Assembly (NCBI RefSeq): GCF_003427025.1
Contig: NZ_QVAI01000013.1
Coordinates: 124,001 to 188,000, forward strand
DNA from: Jiangella endophytica
GTDB lineage: Bacteria > Actinomycetota > Actinomycetes > Jiangellales > Jiangellaceae
Direction of reading: 5' to 3'
DNA length: 64,000 nt
The notes beneath the pieces are model-generated. The model had not been told where the DNA came from. It saw only the letters and a list, made by a program, of their open reading frames with translations, and made no database searches. Position 1 is the first letter of the stretch. Each line of letters opens with the position of its first letter. Below are positions 14,232-23,409 of the stretch, one piece after another. A program made the translations under genes and the position numbers.

Positions 14232-15706
14232 GTGTCGATCCTGGCACGCCGCTCCGACAGGGACGCGGCCACCCTCCCCGCGGCGGCGCGAGCCGCCCCG
14301 ACGCAGGCCGCCACGCCCACGCCGTCGTACACCGCGCCGCACACGGCCAGCCCCGGCACCGCGTCGACGGCCGCCCGCACGCGCGCGACCCGGTCCAGGT
14401 GCCCGACGGCGTACTGGGGCAGCGCCCCGCCCCACCGCGTCACCCGCGAGTCGACGACGCCGCCCGCGTAGCCCGTGGCCGCCCGGACGTCGGCCAGCGC
14501 GGCCGCGACCAGCTCGCCGTCGTCGCGCTGCAGGTCACGGGTCTCGCCGTAGCGCCCCAGCGACGCGCGCAGCAGCACCATCCCATCGGCCCGCTCGCCC
14601 AGCCACGGCCACTTCACCGACGAGAACGTCACCGCCTTCACGGTGCGCCGCTCGACCGGCGGCACCAGGAACCCCGACGACGACGGCGCCGCCGGGAAGC
14701 CGTCCGCTGGGAGTGCCAGCGTGACGATGGCCATGCTGGCGGCCTTGACGGCGCCCAGTTCCGCCGCGGCCGCCGGGGCCGCCTCCGCCAGCAGCCGGGC
14801 CGCCGCCACCGCCGGCGTCGCCATCACGACCGCGTCGACCTCGAGGACGGACGGCGCCGGGACCGGCCCGGTCACCAGCCGCCAGCCGTTCGGCGTCCGT
14901 TCGATCGAGCGGACGGTCACGCCGGTCCGCACCTCCGCGCCGGAGGCCGCCGCCACCGCGCCCGGCAACCGCCCGACACCACCGGCCAGTCCGGCGAACA
15001 CCGGCCCAGGAGTGCCGACGGAACCGGAGGACGCCGGCGTACCGGACCCGGCGCCCGCCGGCGACCCGCCCGGCCGGGTCGCCGCCATCGCGACCGCCTC
15101 GCCGAGCGTCCGTGCCGTCCGCACCGCGGCCCCCAGCGCCGGCACCGTCGCGTCCAGGGACAGCTCGTCCGCCCGCCCCGCGTAGACGCCGCCGAGCAGC
15201 GGCTCGACCAGCCGGTCCGCCACGGCGTCGCCGTACCGCGACCGGACCAGCCGCCCGATCGCCACGTCCTCGTCGACGGCAAGCCCCGGAGGCGAGGCGT
15301 CGCGCGCGATCGCCGCCGCCACCTCCCCCGCTGTCAGGACCCCGGCCAGCCGCGCGGGGTCGGCCGGCACGCCCATCACCGTCCCGGCGGGCATCGGCAC
15401 GATCGAACCGCGGCTCCACAGCCCGGCGCCGACGGCGGCCGGGTGCACGATGTCGTCGCCCAGCCCCACCGCGCGCGCCAGCTCGACCGCCTCGGGCCGT
15501 CGCGCCAGCAGCGACTCGGCACCCTCGTCGACCGGCAGCCCCGCGACGTCGGACACCCGCAGGTGACCGCCCACGACCGGTTGCTTCTCCAGCACGACGA
15601 TCTGCGCCTCGGGCCCGAGCGACTGCCGCAGGAACCACGCCGCCGCCAGTCCGCTGATCCCGCCACCGACGACCGCCACCCGCGCACCGCTCACACGCCC
15701 CAGCAT
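14228..15706 (-). CDS. hemY: Coproporphyrinogen III oxidase (HemG/HemY type)
   Basis: A 492-residue FAD enzyme that in actinobacteria oxidises coproporphyrinogen III to coproporphyrin III. The FAD-binding Rossmann motif [17 protein letters not shown] is at about residues 9-25 and a conserved [14 protein letters not shown] region follows near 70; the C-terminal FAD-binding block ends in [21 protein letters not shown]. Starts at ATG 15706 or GTG 15694 both fit; ATG is preferred. It is coupled to hemQ and separated from hemE by one lipoprotein gene on the other strand. Confidence 0.94.
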   Translation of the reverse strand: MLGRVSGARVAVVGGGISGLAAAWFLRQSLGPEAQIVVLEKQPVVGGHLRVSDVAGLPVDEGAESLLARRPEAVELARAVGLGDDIVHPAAVGAGLWSRGSIVPMPAGTVMGVPADPARLAGVLTAGEVAAAIARDASPPGLAVDEDVAIGRLVRSRYGDAVADRLVEPLLGGVYAGRADELSLDATVPALGAAVRTARTLGEAVAMAATRPGGSPAGAGSGTPASSGSVGTPGPVFAGLAGGVGRLPGAVAAASGAEVRTGVTVRSIERTPNGWRLVTGPVPAPSVLEVDAVVMATPAVAAARLLAEAAPAAAAELGAVKAASMAIVTLALPADGFPAAPSSSGFLVPPVERRTVKAVTFSSVKWPWLGERADGMVLLRASLGRYGETRDLQRDDGELVAAALADVRAATGYAGGVVDSRVTRWGGALPQYAVGHLDRVARVRAAVDAVPGLAVCGAVYDGVGVAACVGAARAAAGRVAASLSERRARIDT

Positions 15707-15822
15707 CGCACGCGCCGACCCCACGCCCGTGACCAGGTCGTTCCCCGATCGTGACCGGCCCATCAGCAACCCCGCCGGGCGAGGCGGCGTCGAAACAGGC
15801 AACACCGACCTCGGGAGGCGTC

Positions 15823-16767
15823 ATGACACGACGGACGACGTTCGGCACGACGATCACGGTGCTCGCGGTGCTCGCACTGGCCGGCTGCGGCGGCGACGAC
15901 GGCGGCGCCGACTCCGCGGGCGGTTCGGCCGACGTACCGGCCGCCGAGGCACCGGCCGAGAGCAACGGCGACGCGGCCGCGCCCGACGGCGCACCCGAGG
16001 GCGGCGACGACGCGGCCGACGCCGCGCAGAGCGACGGCGGCGCACTCGCCAACATCGCCTCGGTCGTCGACGGCCGCTCCATCATCTACACCATCGACCT
16101 CGCCATCGGCACCGACGACGTCGTCGCCGCGGCGAACCGGGCGGCCGCCATCGCGACGACCGCGGGCGGCTTCGTCGCCGACGAGCAGGTCAGCGGCGAC
16201 GAGAACGCCGTCCTCACGCTGAAGATCCCGTCCGACGGCCACCAGCAGTCGGTCACCGAACTGGAGACGCTCGGCGACGTCACCAACCGCAGCCGCGGCA
16301 CGGAAGACGTCACCCAGGAGGTCGTCGACGTCGCGTCGCGCATCGAGTCGCAGCGCGCCAGCATCACCCGCATCCGCGCCCTGCTGGCCGACGCCAGCCA
16401 GCTCACGGACGTCGTCAGCATCGAGTCCGAGCTGGCGACGCGCGAGGCGGACCTCGACGCGCTGCTCAGCCGCCAGGAGCAGCTGGCCGGGCTGACCGCG
16501 ATGGCCACCGTCACCCTGCACCTGTACGAGACGGGTGAGGAGCCGCCGCAGGAGGACGACGACGATGACGGCGGCTTCCTGGCGGGGCTGGCCGGCGGCT
16601 GGGACGCGTTCGTGACGGTCGGCAGCGGGTTCCTGACCGCCCTCGGCGCGGTGCTGCCGTTCGCCGCGCTGGCCGCGCTGATCGGCGTCCCCGCCTACCG
16701 GGTCGTCCGGCGGCGACGGGATCAGGCGCCGGCGGCCACCCCGGTCCCCGGCCCGCCCGCTGCCTGA
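15823..16767 (+). CDS. DUF4349-domain lipoprotein
   Basis: A 314-residue secreted lipoprotein. A lipobox LALAGCGG at about residues 16-23 places Cys21 as the lipidated residue, followed by an Asp/Ala/Glu-rich linker. The DUF4349 domain (about 85-235) has [28 protein letters not shown] and a coiled-coil segment ([20 protein letters not shown] onward). A C-terminal membrane segment (about 260-300) and basic tail end the protein, so it is tethered at both ends. A GGGAGG site precedes ATG 15823. Its last 46 bp overlap the convergent hemE gene. Function unknown. Confidence 0.88.
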   Translation: MTRRTTFGTTITVLAVLALAGCGGDDGGADSAGGSADVPAAEAPAESNGDAAAPDGAPEGGDDAADAAQSDGGALANIASVVDGRSIIYTIDLAIGTDDVVAAANRAAAIATTAGGFVADEQVSGDENAVLTLKIPSDGHQQSVTELETLGDVTNRSRGTEDVTQEVVDVASRIESQRASITRIRALLADASQLTDVVSIESELATREADLDALLSRQEQLAGLTAMATVTLHLYETGEEPPQEDDDDDGGFLAGLAGGWDAFVTVGSGFLTALGAVLPFAALAALIGVPAYRVVRRRRDQAPAATPVPGPPAA

Positions 16768-17804
16768 ACGGTCTCGACCACGCGGGCCAGCACGTCCGGG
16801 TCGGTGGTCGGGAGCACGCCGTGGCCGAGGTTGAAGATGTGCGCCGGCGCCCGCCGGCCCTCGGCCACGATGCGGTGCACCTCGCGCTCGATGACCGACC
16901 AGTTCGCGCCCAGCAGCGCGGGGTCGAGGTTGCCCTGCAGCGGTTTGCCCGGGACCCGCAGCGCGGCCTCGTCCAGCGGCAGCCGCCAGTCGACTCCGAC
17001 GACGTCGGCGCCCGCCGACGCCATGAGCGGCAGGAACTCCGACGTCCCGACGCCGAAGTGGATGCGCGGCACGTCGATGACGCTGTCGAGGACCTCGGCA
17101 CTGTGCGGGTGTACGAACTTGGCGTAGTCGGCGGCCGACAGCGCGCCGGCCCACGAGTCGAACAGCTGGACGGCGCTGGCGCCGGCCCGCACCTGCACGT
17201 CGAGGAACATCGCGGAGATGCCGGCGACCCGGCTGAGCAGCTCGTGCCAGAGCTCCGGGTCGCTGTGCATGAGCGCCTTGGTGACCTCGTGGTTCTTCGA
17301 CGGACCGCCCTCGACGAGGTACGAGGCCAGCGTGAACGGCGCGCCGGCGAAGCCGATCAGCGGCGTGCCGCCCAGCTCGCCGACCAGCGCGCGGACGGCC
17401 TCGTCGACGAACGAGACGTCGCCGGGCTCGAGCGGTCGCAGCTGGTCGAGATCGGCGCGCGTGCGGATGGGACTGCCCAGCACCGGGCCGATCCCCGGCT
17501 TGACGTCGACGTCGACACCCACCGCGCGCAGCGGCACCACGATGTCGGAGTAGAAGATGGCGGCGTCGACCCCGTACCGGCGGACCGGTTGTAACGTGAT
17601 CTCGGTCACCATGTCGGGCCGGGTGCACGATTCCAGCATCGGCACGCCCTCGCGCAGCCGCCGGTACTCAGGCAGCGAGCGCCCCGCCTGCCGCATGAAC
17701 CACACAGGTGGACGGCTCGTGCGCTCGCCGCGGCAGGCGCGGACGAAGAGGCTGTCGGACGGGTCCGCGGGCGCGGCGGCGTTCTCGTCGAAGGTCACGG
17801 TCAC
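16722..17804 (-). CDS. hemE: Uroporphyrinogen decarboxylase
   Basis: A 360-residue enzyme decarboxylating the four acetates of uroporphyrinogen III to give coproporphyrinogen III. Family motifs are [17 protein letters not shown] near the N-terminus, the catalytic-Asp segment [29 protein letters not shown], and the C-terminal [12 protein letters not shown] 17804 is preferred because conservation begins soon after; ATG 17852 is also in frame. The gene supplies substrate for hemY and hemQ just downstream. Its 3' end overlaps the convergent DUF4349 gene by 46 bp, which is unusual for two conserved proteins. Confidence 0.95.
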   Translation of the reverse strand: MTVTFDENAAAPADPSDSLFVRACRGERTSRPPVWFMRQAGRSLPEYRRLREGVPMLESCTRPDMVTEITLQPVRRYGVDAAIFYSDIVVPLRAVGVDVDVKPGIGPVLGSPIRTRADLDQLRPLEPGDVSFVDEAVRALVGELGGTPLIGFAGAPFTLASYLVEGGPSKNHEVTKALMHSDPELWHELLSRVAGISAMFLDVQVRAGASAVQLFDSWAGALSAADYAKFVHPHSAEVLDSVIDVPRIHFGVGTSEFLPLMASAGADVVGVDWRLPLDEAALRVPGKPLQGNLDPALLGANWSVIEREVHRIVAEGRRAPAHIFNLGHGVLPTTDPDVLARVVETVQAAGGPGTGVAAGA

Positions 17805-17872
17805 ATCACTGATCGTCGCATGGCGGGCGTGCCTGCCTGACGTGACCGTCAAACGGGCCTAGTCTGCCAATT

Positions 17873-18475
17873 GTGGCAAGGGACACCGAGGGTCTCCAGC
17901 CGGGGGTACCGGCTGTCTTCGAGCGTGCCGTGCGTTCCTTGACGTCCGCCCAGTTCCGGCGGGAGGTGCGCCTCGAGACGACCCCTGCGCCGAAGCGGCT
18001 GGCACCGCACACACACGCGCTCAGCGCCGACGTCTTCGTCGACGAGGGCGACGAGGACGCCACCGCCACCGGGCGGCTCGTGCTGCTCTACGACCCCGCC
18101 GGCCAGGAGGCCTGGCACGGCGAGTTCCGCCTCGTCACGTACCTGCGGGCCAGCCTCGAGCCCGAGATGGGCGCCGACCCGCTGCTGCTCGCCGTCGGCT
18201 GGACGTGGATCACCGACTCGCTGGCCGGCCGGTCCGCGCCGTACACGGCGGCCAGCGGCACCGTCACCCGCGTCGCCTCCGAGGCGTTCGGCGGCATGGC
18301 CGGTGAGCTGGCCAGCGCCGAGGTCGAGATCCGCGCGTCCTGGACGCCGCTCGAGCCCGATCTCACCGCACACGCCCTGGCCTGGGGCGACGCATTGTCG
18401 ACGGCGGCCGGCCTGATGCCGTTGCCGGTCGGCGTCGTCGCCATGCCACCCACACGTCGTAGGCGGAGCCGTTGA
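17873..18475 (+). CDS. DUF3000 family protein
   Basis: A 200-residue actinobacterial conserved protein of unknown function. Recognisable family blocks are FERAVRSLTSAQFRREVRLE, RLVLLYDPAGQEAWHGEFRL, PLLLAVGWTWITDSL and SEAFGGMAGELASAEVEIRA. No membrane segment or catalytic motif is evident. The start is GTG 17873, divergent from hemE. Its stop overlaps the TTG start of the RNase D gene, the usual actinobacterial arrangement, pointing to a shared operon. Confidence 0.9.
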   Translation: MARDTEGLQPGVPAVFERAVRSLTSAQFRREVRLETTPAPKRLAPHTHALSADVFVDEGDEDATATGRLVLLYDPAGQEAWHGEFRLVTYLRASLEPEMGADPLLLAVGWTWITDSLAGRSAPYTAASGTVTRVASEAFGGMAGELASAEVEIRASWTPLEPDLTAHALAWGDALSTAAGLMPLPVGVVAMPPTRRRRSR

Positions 18476-19728
18476 CGGACGACGCCTCGACTCCCTTGCT
18501 GGAGCCGCGCGACGGCCTTCCGGATGTCATCACCGACGGTGACACGCTGAAGGCCACGATCGCGGCGTTCGCGGCCGCCGACGGACCGGTGGCCGTCGAC
18601 GCCGAGCGCGCGTCCGGCTACCGCTACGGACACCGCGCCTACCTCATCCAGCTGCGCCGCACCGGCGCCGGCAGCGCGCTGATCGACCCCATCGCCGTCC
18701 CCGATCTGTCCGCGCTCGGCACCGCGCTCGCCGACGCCGAGTGGGTGCTGCACGCCGCGTCACAGGATCTCGCCTGTCTCGCCGAGGTCGGCATGAAGCC
18801 GGTCCGGCTGTTCGACACCGAGCTGGCCGGCCGGCTGCTCGGACTCCCCCGCGTGGGTCTCGGCCCGCTGGTCGACAGCGTGCTCGGCTACGCGCTGGAG
18901 AAGGGCCATTCGGCCGCCGACTGGTCCACCCGGCCGCTGCCCGAGGACTGGCTGCGCTACGCCGCCCTCGACGTCGAGCTGCTGATCGAGCTGCGCGACG
19001 CACTGGAGGGCAGGCTGCGCGACGCCGACAAGCTCGGCTGGGCGCACGAGGAGTTCGCCGCCATCGCCGCGGCGCCGCAGCAGGAGCCGCGCGCCGACCC
19101 GTGGCGACGCACCTCCGGCATGCACCGTGTCCGCGACCGCCGCCGCCTCGCCGTCGTCCGTCAGCTCTGGTACGCGCGCGACGATCTGGCGCGGCAGCGC
19201 GACCTCTCCCCCGGCCGGGTGCTGCCCGATGCCGCGATCGTCGACGCCGCGCTCGCCATGCCACCCAGCGCCGAGGCGATGTCGGCGATGCCGGTCTATC
19301 GCGGCCGGTCGCAGCGGCGCGAGCTGTCGCGCTGGTTCGGCGCCGTCACCGACGCCCGCGCGCTGCCCGACAAGGAGCTGCCGCCGCAGACCGCGCCGTA
19401 CGACGGCCCGCCGCCGCCGCGCGCGTGGGCCGCCCGCCAGCCCGACGCCGCCGCCCGGCTGGCGGCCGCGCGCGCCCGCGTCACCGAGATCGCCGAGGCC
19501 AACCAGCTGCCGGTCGAGAACCTGCTGACCCCTGACACCCTGCGCCGGGCCGCGTGGCAGCCGCCGTCGCCGCCGACCACCGAGGCCGTCGCCGAGGTGT
19601 TCCGCGCCCGCGGCGCCCGCGAGTGGCAGATCGCGCTGACCGCCGATGCCGTCGCCGAGGCGTTCGCGAACCCCACCCCGCCCCCGGCCGGCGACGACGA
19701 CGCGCCCCCGCCGCCCGCCGCGGGGTGA
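18472..19728 (+). CDS. rnd: Ribonuclease D-type 3'-5' exonuclease with HRDC domain
   Basis: A 418-residue DEDD-family exoribonuclease. The three acidic motifs are visible: VAVDAERASGYRY (DxE), HAASQDLACLAEVG (second Asp) and DWLRYAALDVELLIELRD (YxxxD). An HRDC-like helical domain follows (about 215-300), then a Pro/Ala-rich tail. It trims 3' ends of structured RNAs such as tRNA precursors. The start is TTG at 18472, overlapping the DUF3000 stop by 4 nt. Two hairpins at 19741-19803 follow. Confidence 0.93.
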   Translation: MTDDASTPLLEPRDGLPDVITDGDTLKATIAAFAAADGPVAVDAERASGYRYGHRAYLIQLRRTGAGSALIDPIAVPDLSALGTALADAEWVLHAASQDLACLAEVGMKPVRLFDTELAGRLLGLPRVGLGPLVDSVLGYALEKGHSAADWSTRPLPEDWLRYAALDVELLIELRDALEGRLRDADKLGWAHEEFAAIAAAPQQEPRADPWRRTSGMHRVRDRRRLAVVRQLWYARDDLARQRDLSPGRVLPDAAIVDAALAMPPSAEAMSAMPVYRGRSQRRELSRWFGAVTDARALPDKELPPQTAPYDGPPPPRAWAARQPDAAARLAAARARVTEIAEANQLPVENLLTPDTLRRAAWQPPSPPTTEAVAEVFRARGAREWQIALTADAVAEAFANPTPPPAGDDDAPPPPAAG

Positions 19729-19740
19729 TCACGTGCGGCG

Positions 19741-19803
19741 GGTGCCTGTGGCACCGGCCGATGCTCGCCGGATCCACGTCCCACGCCCCCCACGTGAGGG
19801 GCG
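19741..19803. terminator. Two hairpins between convergent rnd and GNAT genes
   Basis: GGTGCC-TGT-GGCACC at 19741-19755 and CGCCCC/GGGGCG (19784-19789 with 19798-19803) lie in the 78-bp convergent gap. The second is just before the GNAT stop at 19807. Confidence 0.5.
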
Positions 19804-19806
19804 GTC

Positions 19807-20397
19807 CTACTCGTAGGCGAGATACCGGCCCGGTTTGTCGGGTACCTCGACCTCGAACCGCAGCTCGAGGTCGGTCTGCCCGATCAGGCCGACCTGCTGG
19901 GTGAACTGCTCGTTGGTGACGACGAGATGGCCGCCGAGACTCCAGTCGCGCACCAGCCAGCTCCGGAGCGCGTCGAGCAGCACCCGGTCCAGCTGCGCCT
20001 CCAGCCGTGACTTCCGGACCCAGAAGTAGACCGCGGCGGCGTAGTCGTCCCACCGGTGCTCACCGACCGGCGTGATGCGCGCCCCGGCGAACGACCGTGC
20101 GTCGGTCGGCATGAGGTAGACGCAGCCGAGGCACTCGGTGCCGGCCGGGTTCATCACCGTGTAGGTGAACGCCTTGCGGTCCGTGTGCCGCTGCTCGAGC
20201 CCCTCGAGGTCCGCGCGGTTGGCGGCCACGGTGAAGTCGTCCGTGGGCCAGCTGCTCTGTTCCCAGGTGCGCAGGTAGTCCCGGCTCTCCATGACGGCCG
20301 CGTAGTCCAGCTCGGCGTCGGTGGCCAGGATCGGCCGGAGGACGAACTCGTCCGTCACCAGGCCGCTGGGCGGTTCGACGTTCTCGAGACGCGTCAT
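19807..20397 (-). CDS. GNAT-like N-acetyltransferase
   Basis: A 196-residue protein with a GNAT-type layout: FVLRPILATDAELDYAAVMES near the N-terminus, a central TYTVMNPAGTECLGCVYLM beta pair, and AAVYFWVRKSRLEAQLDRVLLDAL in the acetyl-CoA region. The consensus Q/RxxGxG/A loop is not clear, so the cofactor site is atypical. The substrate is unknown. It starts 3 bp after the stop of another GNAT gene on the same strand, forming a two-gene operon. Confidence 0.75.
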   Translation of the reverse strand: MTRLENVEPPSGLVTDEFVLRPILATDAELDYAAVMESRDYLRTWEQSSWPTDDFTVAANRADLEGLEQRHTDRKAFTYTVMNPAGTECLGCVYLMPTDARSFAGARITPVGEHRWDDYAAAVYFWVRKSRLEAQLDRVLLDALRSWLVRDWSLGGHLVVTNEQFTQQVGLIGQTDLELRFEVEVPDKPGRYLAYE

Positions 20398-20400
20398 CGG

Positions 20401-21051
20401 CTACCCCTTCTCCGCGCCCAGCAGCGACAGGCACGGCTCGACACCCTCGATCGTCACATCGACGCTGCGGTGCTGCTCCCAGGCCGGACGGGTCAGCCGG
20501 AACCGCTGCTCGAAGGCCAGCCGCCCCTGCGAGACCCCCCGGCCGACGCCGTTCTCGGCGTAGCCGAGCTTGCGAGACACCCGCAGCGACGCGTGGTTGT
20601 CGGTGTAGCCGGCCGACACCGCCTCGCCGGCGCCCAGGCCGGCGAAGGCCAGGTGCAGCACGGCCGCGCGCATCTCCGTTCCGATGCCCCGTCCGTGGTG
20701 GCGCAGGCCCAGCCAGGACTCGGAATGGACCTCACGCTGGATGGCGAAGTCGTCGGCCTCGAGCTCCTGGACGCCCACCGGGTGGCCGTCCAGGAAGACG
20801 ACCAGGTTCAGCGCCCAGGACTCGGGGGTGATCTCCGACAGCGTCTTCCAGTGCCGCTGGATGACCCGGCGGGCCAGCTGGTCGGGCGGCAGCGCGCTCC
20901 ACGGTGTCCCGAACGGCATGAGGCCCGGCGCGTGGACGCCGCCGGCGGCCAGCTCGGCCAGCTCGGCCAGCTCCTCGTGCGTCGGCAGCCGCAGCTCCAG
21001 CCTGGGAGTGCGCAACCGGAGCCCGAAGACGGGGAGATGATCGATCAGCAT
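20401..21051 (-). CDS. GNAT family N-acetyltransferase (RimJ/RimL-like)
   Basis: A 216-residue acetyltransferase. It opens with LRTPRLELRLPTHEELAELA, carries ALNLVVFLDGHPVGVQELEA in the central sheet, the acetyl-CoA loop GLRHHGRGIGTEMRAAVLHL, and the late NHASLRVSRKLGYAENG signature typical of the RimJ/RimL branch. It may act on a protein N-terminus or a small amine. The ATG at 21051 is well placed before the conserved start. It precedes the second GNAT gene by 3 bp. Confidence 0.9.
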   Translation of the reverse strand: MLIDHLPVFGLRLRTPRLELRLPTHEELAELAELAAGGVHAPGLMPFGTPWSALPPDQLARRVIQRHWKTLSEITPESWALNLVVFLDGHPVGVQELEADDFAIQREVHSESWLGLRHHGRGIGTEMRAAVLHLAFAGLGAGEAVSAGYTDNHASLRVSRKLGYAENGVGRGVSQGRLAFEQRFRLTRPAWEQHRSVDVTIEGVEPCLSLLGAEKG

Positions 21052-21104
21052 CGCCGCCAGTCTGCCCGGGCGAGCTGGTGCGTCGCCAGCGAATTTCCGC
21101 CGGT

Positions 21105-22514
21105 TCAGCCGCCGACGTAGCCGGACCGGGCGAACCGCTCGCGGGCGACCGTCCACGCGTACCGGTCGAACCGGCCGTCGTCGCGGATGGCGTCGACCGC
21201 TCCGTAGGCCATGAGCAGCGCCTGGTCGATGTTCTCCAGCACGAACAGGCCCTGCCGGCCGAGCGTGACGACGCGACGGATCATGCGGGCCCAGGTGTCG
21301 ACGTCGATGAGGTCGCGCTCGTAGCCGACCCGGTAGATGGGGTGCACCTGGCCGATGCGGCGGCTCTCGACGTGGATGCGGTTCACCTTCGGCAGCCCGG
21401 TGAGCCCCAGCGTCTCGTCGACGAGGTCGGCCAGCGACTCGTCGTCGAGCCCCCACACGTCGTCGGTCATGGAGCACGGGATCTCGGCGCACAGGACCGA
21501 CCGGTCGACGGGGTCGTCGGGGTTGTCGCGGTAGTTGGGCGGCTCCGAGATGCGGATGACCGGCGTGCGAGGGTCGGGGATGTCGTGGGAGTCGTGCGGG
21601 CTCCAGCGGCCGCCCTGGTGGACGACGTAGACCAGCAGGCTCGCGCGGTAACGCAGCCGCGCCGACGACTCGATGGACGTCAGCGACGGCGCCGGGCGGG
21701 CGATGCGCGCCAGCACGGGCAGCGGCAGCGTCGAGAACACCAGCCCGCCGGTGATGACGTCGCCGTCCTGCGTGCTGACCTCGACCTCGTCCTCGGTGAC
21801 GCGAACGCGGTCGACCTCGGCCTCGCAGCGGATCTCGACTCCCGCCGTCACCGCGGCGTCGGCGAGCGACTCGACCAGCTGCCCGAACCCGGTGCGCGGG
21901 TAGTAGTAGCCCCCGCCCGTCGCCGACGTGCCCCGCTTGCGGCTGCGGCGCAGCGCCCGGGCGGCGACCCGCCAGGTGCCGAGCCGGTCGGTCTGCCGGC
22001 GGGCCTGGTCGGCGCTGATGCGATCGCCCGGCATGCCCCAGAGCTTCTCGGCCAGCGGGCCGTAGATGGACTCGTACAGCGCCGGCCCGACGCGGTTGCG
22101 CACCAGTCCGCCGTAGGTGTCGCCCTCCTCGCGCCGCAGCTTCGACACCGCGGAGTCGCGCGCGACACGAGCCAGGAACGACGCCGGCAGACGCCGCGCG
22201 ACCTCGTCGGCCCGCAGCGGCAGCGCCAGCCACTGGTCGCCGACCCGGATGCGGCTGCTGCGCCGCCGTTGCTGGAGGTCGTCGCCGAGGAGTGCGCGCA
22301 GGTCGCGCAGGATCGTGGGCGGCGTGCCGGGGTCGAGCCGGTGCGAGCCCTGGTCGACCCGCACCCCGCCCACCTCGAACGACGCGGCCAGGCCACCCAC
22401 GTGGTCGGCTCGCTCGAGCAGGGTCACCTTCAGGCCCCGCTGGGCAGCACGCCACGCGGCGGCGAGCCCGGCGGGCCCGGCGCCGATCACGATGAGATCG
22501 TACGAGCCGGTCAT
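21105..22514 (-). CDS. FAD-dependent amine oxidase/protoporphyrinogen-oxidase-like oxidoreductase
   Basis: A 469-residue FAD protein. The dinucleotide-binding motif DLIVIGAGPAGLAAAWRAA is at about residues 6-24, followed by VTLLERADHVGGLAAS. The C-terminal FAD segment contains GRQGLFVLENIDQALLMAYGAVDAI. The middle resembles UDP-galactopyranose mutase and protoporphyrinogen-oxidase-like proteins of the NAD(P)-binding Rossmann superfamily, so the substrate cannot be assigned; a polysaccharide or lipid precursor is possible. ATG at 22514. It is separated from the two GNAT genes by 53 bp on the same strand. Confidence 0.85.
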   Translation of the reverse strand: MTGSYDLIVIGAGPAGLAAAWRAAQRGLKVTLLERADHVGGLAASFEVGGVRVDQGSHRLDPGTPPTILRDLRALLGDDLQQRRRSSRIRVGDQWLALPLRADEVARRLPASFLARVARDSAVSKLRREEGDTYGGLVRNRVGPALYESIYGPLAEKLWGMPGDRISADQARRQTDRLGTWRVAARALRRSRKRGTSATGGGYYYPRTGFGQLVESLADAAVTAGVEIRCEAEVDRVRVTEDEVEVSTQDGDVITGGLVFSTLPLPVLARIARPAPSLTSIESSARLRYRASLLVYVVHQGGRWSPHDSHDIPDPRTPVIRISEPPNYRDNPDDPVDRSVLCAEIPCSMTDDVWGLDDESLADLVDETLGLTGLPKVNRIHVESRRIGQVHPIYRVGYERDLIDVDTWARMIRRVVTLGRQGLFVLENIDQALLMAYGAVDAIRDDGRFDRYAWTVARERFARSGYVGG

Positions 22515-22515
22515 G

Positions 22516-22531
22516 TGAGGCTCAGCCTAAC
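22516..22531. promoter_or_regulatory. TGAGGCTCAGCCTAAC motif before the FAD oxidoreductase
   Basis: An imperfect inverted repeat (TGAGGCT / AGCCTAA) lies directly upstream of the ATG at 22514. A near-identical TGAGGCTCGCCTAAC sits at 35132-35146 upstream of aconitase. The sequence has some resemblance to half-sites of DtxR/IdeR boxes, but the match to the 19-bp consensus is poor. Confidence 0.3.
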
Positions 22532-22664
22532 GACACCGGCCCCCGCGACACGCCGCCGACCGCGCCCGCGACGTCACGGATCCAGGCTGTGACGTCGCCG
22601 CCCCTCGTGTGACGGAGGGCGCGTCAGCACGGTCGTGTCGGTACGGCCGCCTACCGTTGCGATC

Positions 22665-23387
22665 ATGATCACCGCCGACTCCGCCTTCGTCGAGGCCGTG
22701 CGCGCGGCGCTGCGCGAGGTCGCCGATCCCGCGGCCGCCGAGCCCATGCGCGCCTACATGAAGTCGGCCATGCCGATGCTCGGCGCGCCGAAGCCGGTCC
22801 GCACGGCGGCGCTCAAGCCGGTCTTCGCGGCGCACCGGCTCGGCGACGCCGGCAGCTGGCGGGCCACGGTGCTGCAGCTCTGGGACGGCGCCGACTTCCG
22901 CGAAGAGCGCTACGCCGCCGTCACGCTGGCGCAGCTGAAGCCGTACGCCGCGTTCGCGACGCAGCCGGACACCCTCGGCCTCTACGACCACCTCGTCGTC
23001 ACCGGCGCCTGGTGGGACCTCGTCGACGAGATCGCCATCCGCTCCGTCGGCCCCGTGCTGCGCGCCCACCCCGCCGTGGCCGCTCCGGTCGTCCGCGGCT
23101 GGGCCCGCGACGCCGACCGCTGGCGTCGTCGCACCGCCGTCATCTGCCAGGTCGGCGCCAAGGCCGCCACCGACGTCGACCTGCTGGCCGAGGCCGTCGA
23201 GGCCAACACGCACGATCACGACTTCTTCCTGCGCAAGGGCATCGGCTGGGCGCTGCGCGAGTACGCCAAGACCGACCCCGGCTGGGTGCGCGCGTTCGTC
23301 GCCGCACACGAGGCCGACCTGTCGCCGTTGTCACGCCGCGAGGCACTGCGTAACATCGACCCACCGAGTATTGTTACTCGTGAGTAG
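22665..23387 (+). CDS. DNA alkylation repair protein (AlkD-like HEAT repeats)
   Basis: A 240-residue all-helical protein of the AlkD family, glycosylases that remove N3- and N7-alkylated purines. Typical landmarks are YMKSAMPMLGAPKPVRTAAL near the N-terminus, YAAVTLAQL, the VVTGAWWDLVDEIA block, and DHDFFLRKGIGWALREYAK. The paired tryptophans and the DEIA acid are in the positions expected for the active site. ATG at 22665 is used. It precedes fadA by 22 bp on the same strand; operon membership is uncertain. Confidence 0.92.
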   Translation: MITADSAFVEAVRAALREVADPAAAEPMRAYMKSAMPMLGAPKPVRTAALKPVFAAHRLGDAGSWRATVLQLWDGADFREERYAAVTLAQLKPYAAFATQPDTLGLYDHLVVTGAWWDLVDEIAIRSVGPVLRAHPAVAAPVVRGWARDADRWRRRTAVICQVGAKAATDVDLLAEAVEANTHDHDFFLRKGIGWALREYAKTDPGWVRAFVAAHEADLSPLSRREALRNIDPPSIVTRE

Positions 23388-23409
23388 CTTCCGATTCGAG
23401 GAGGGTCAC

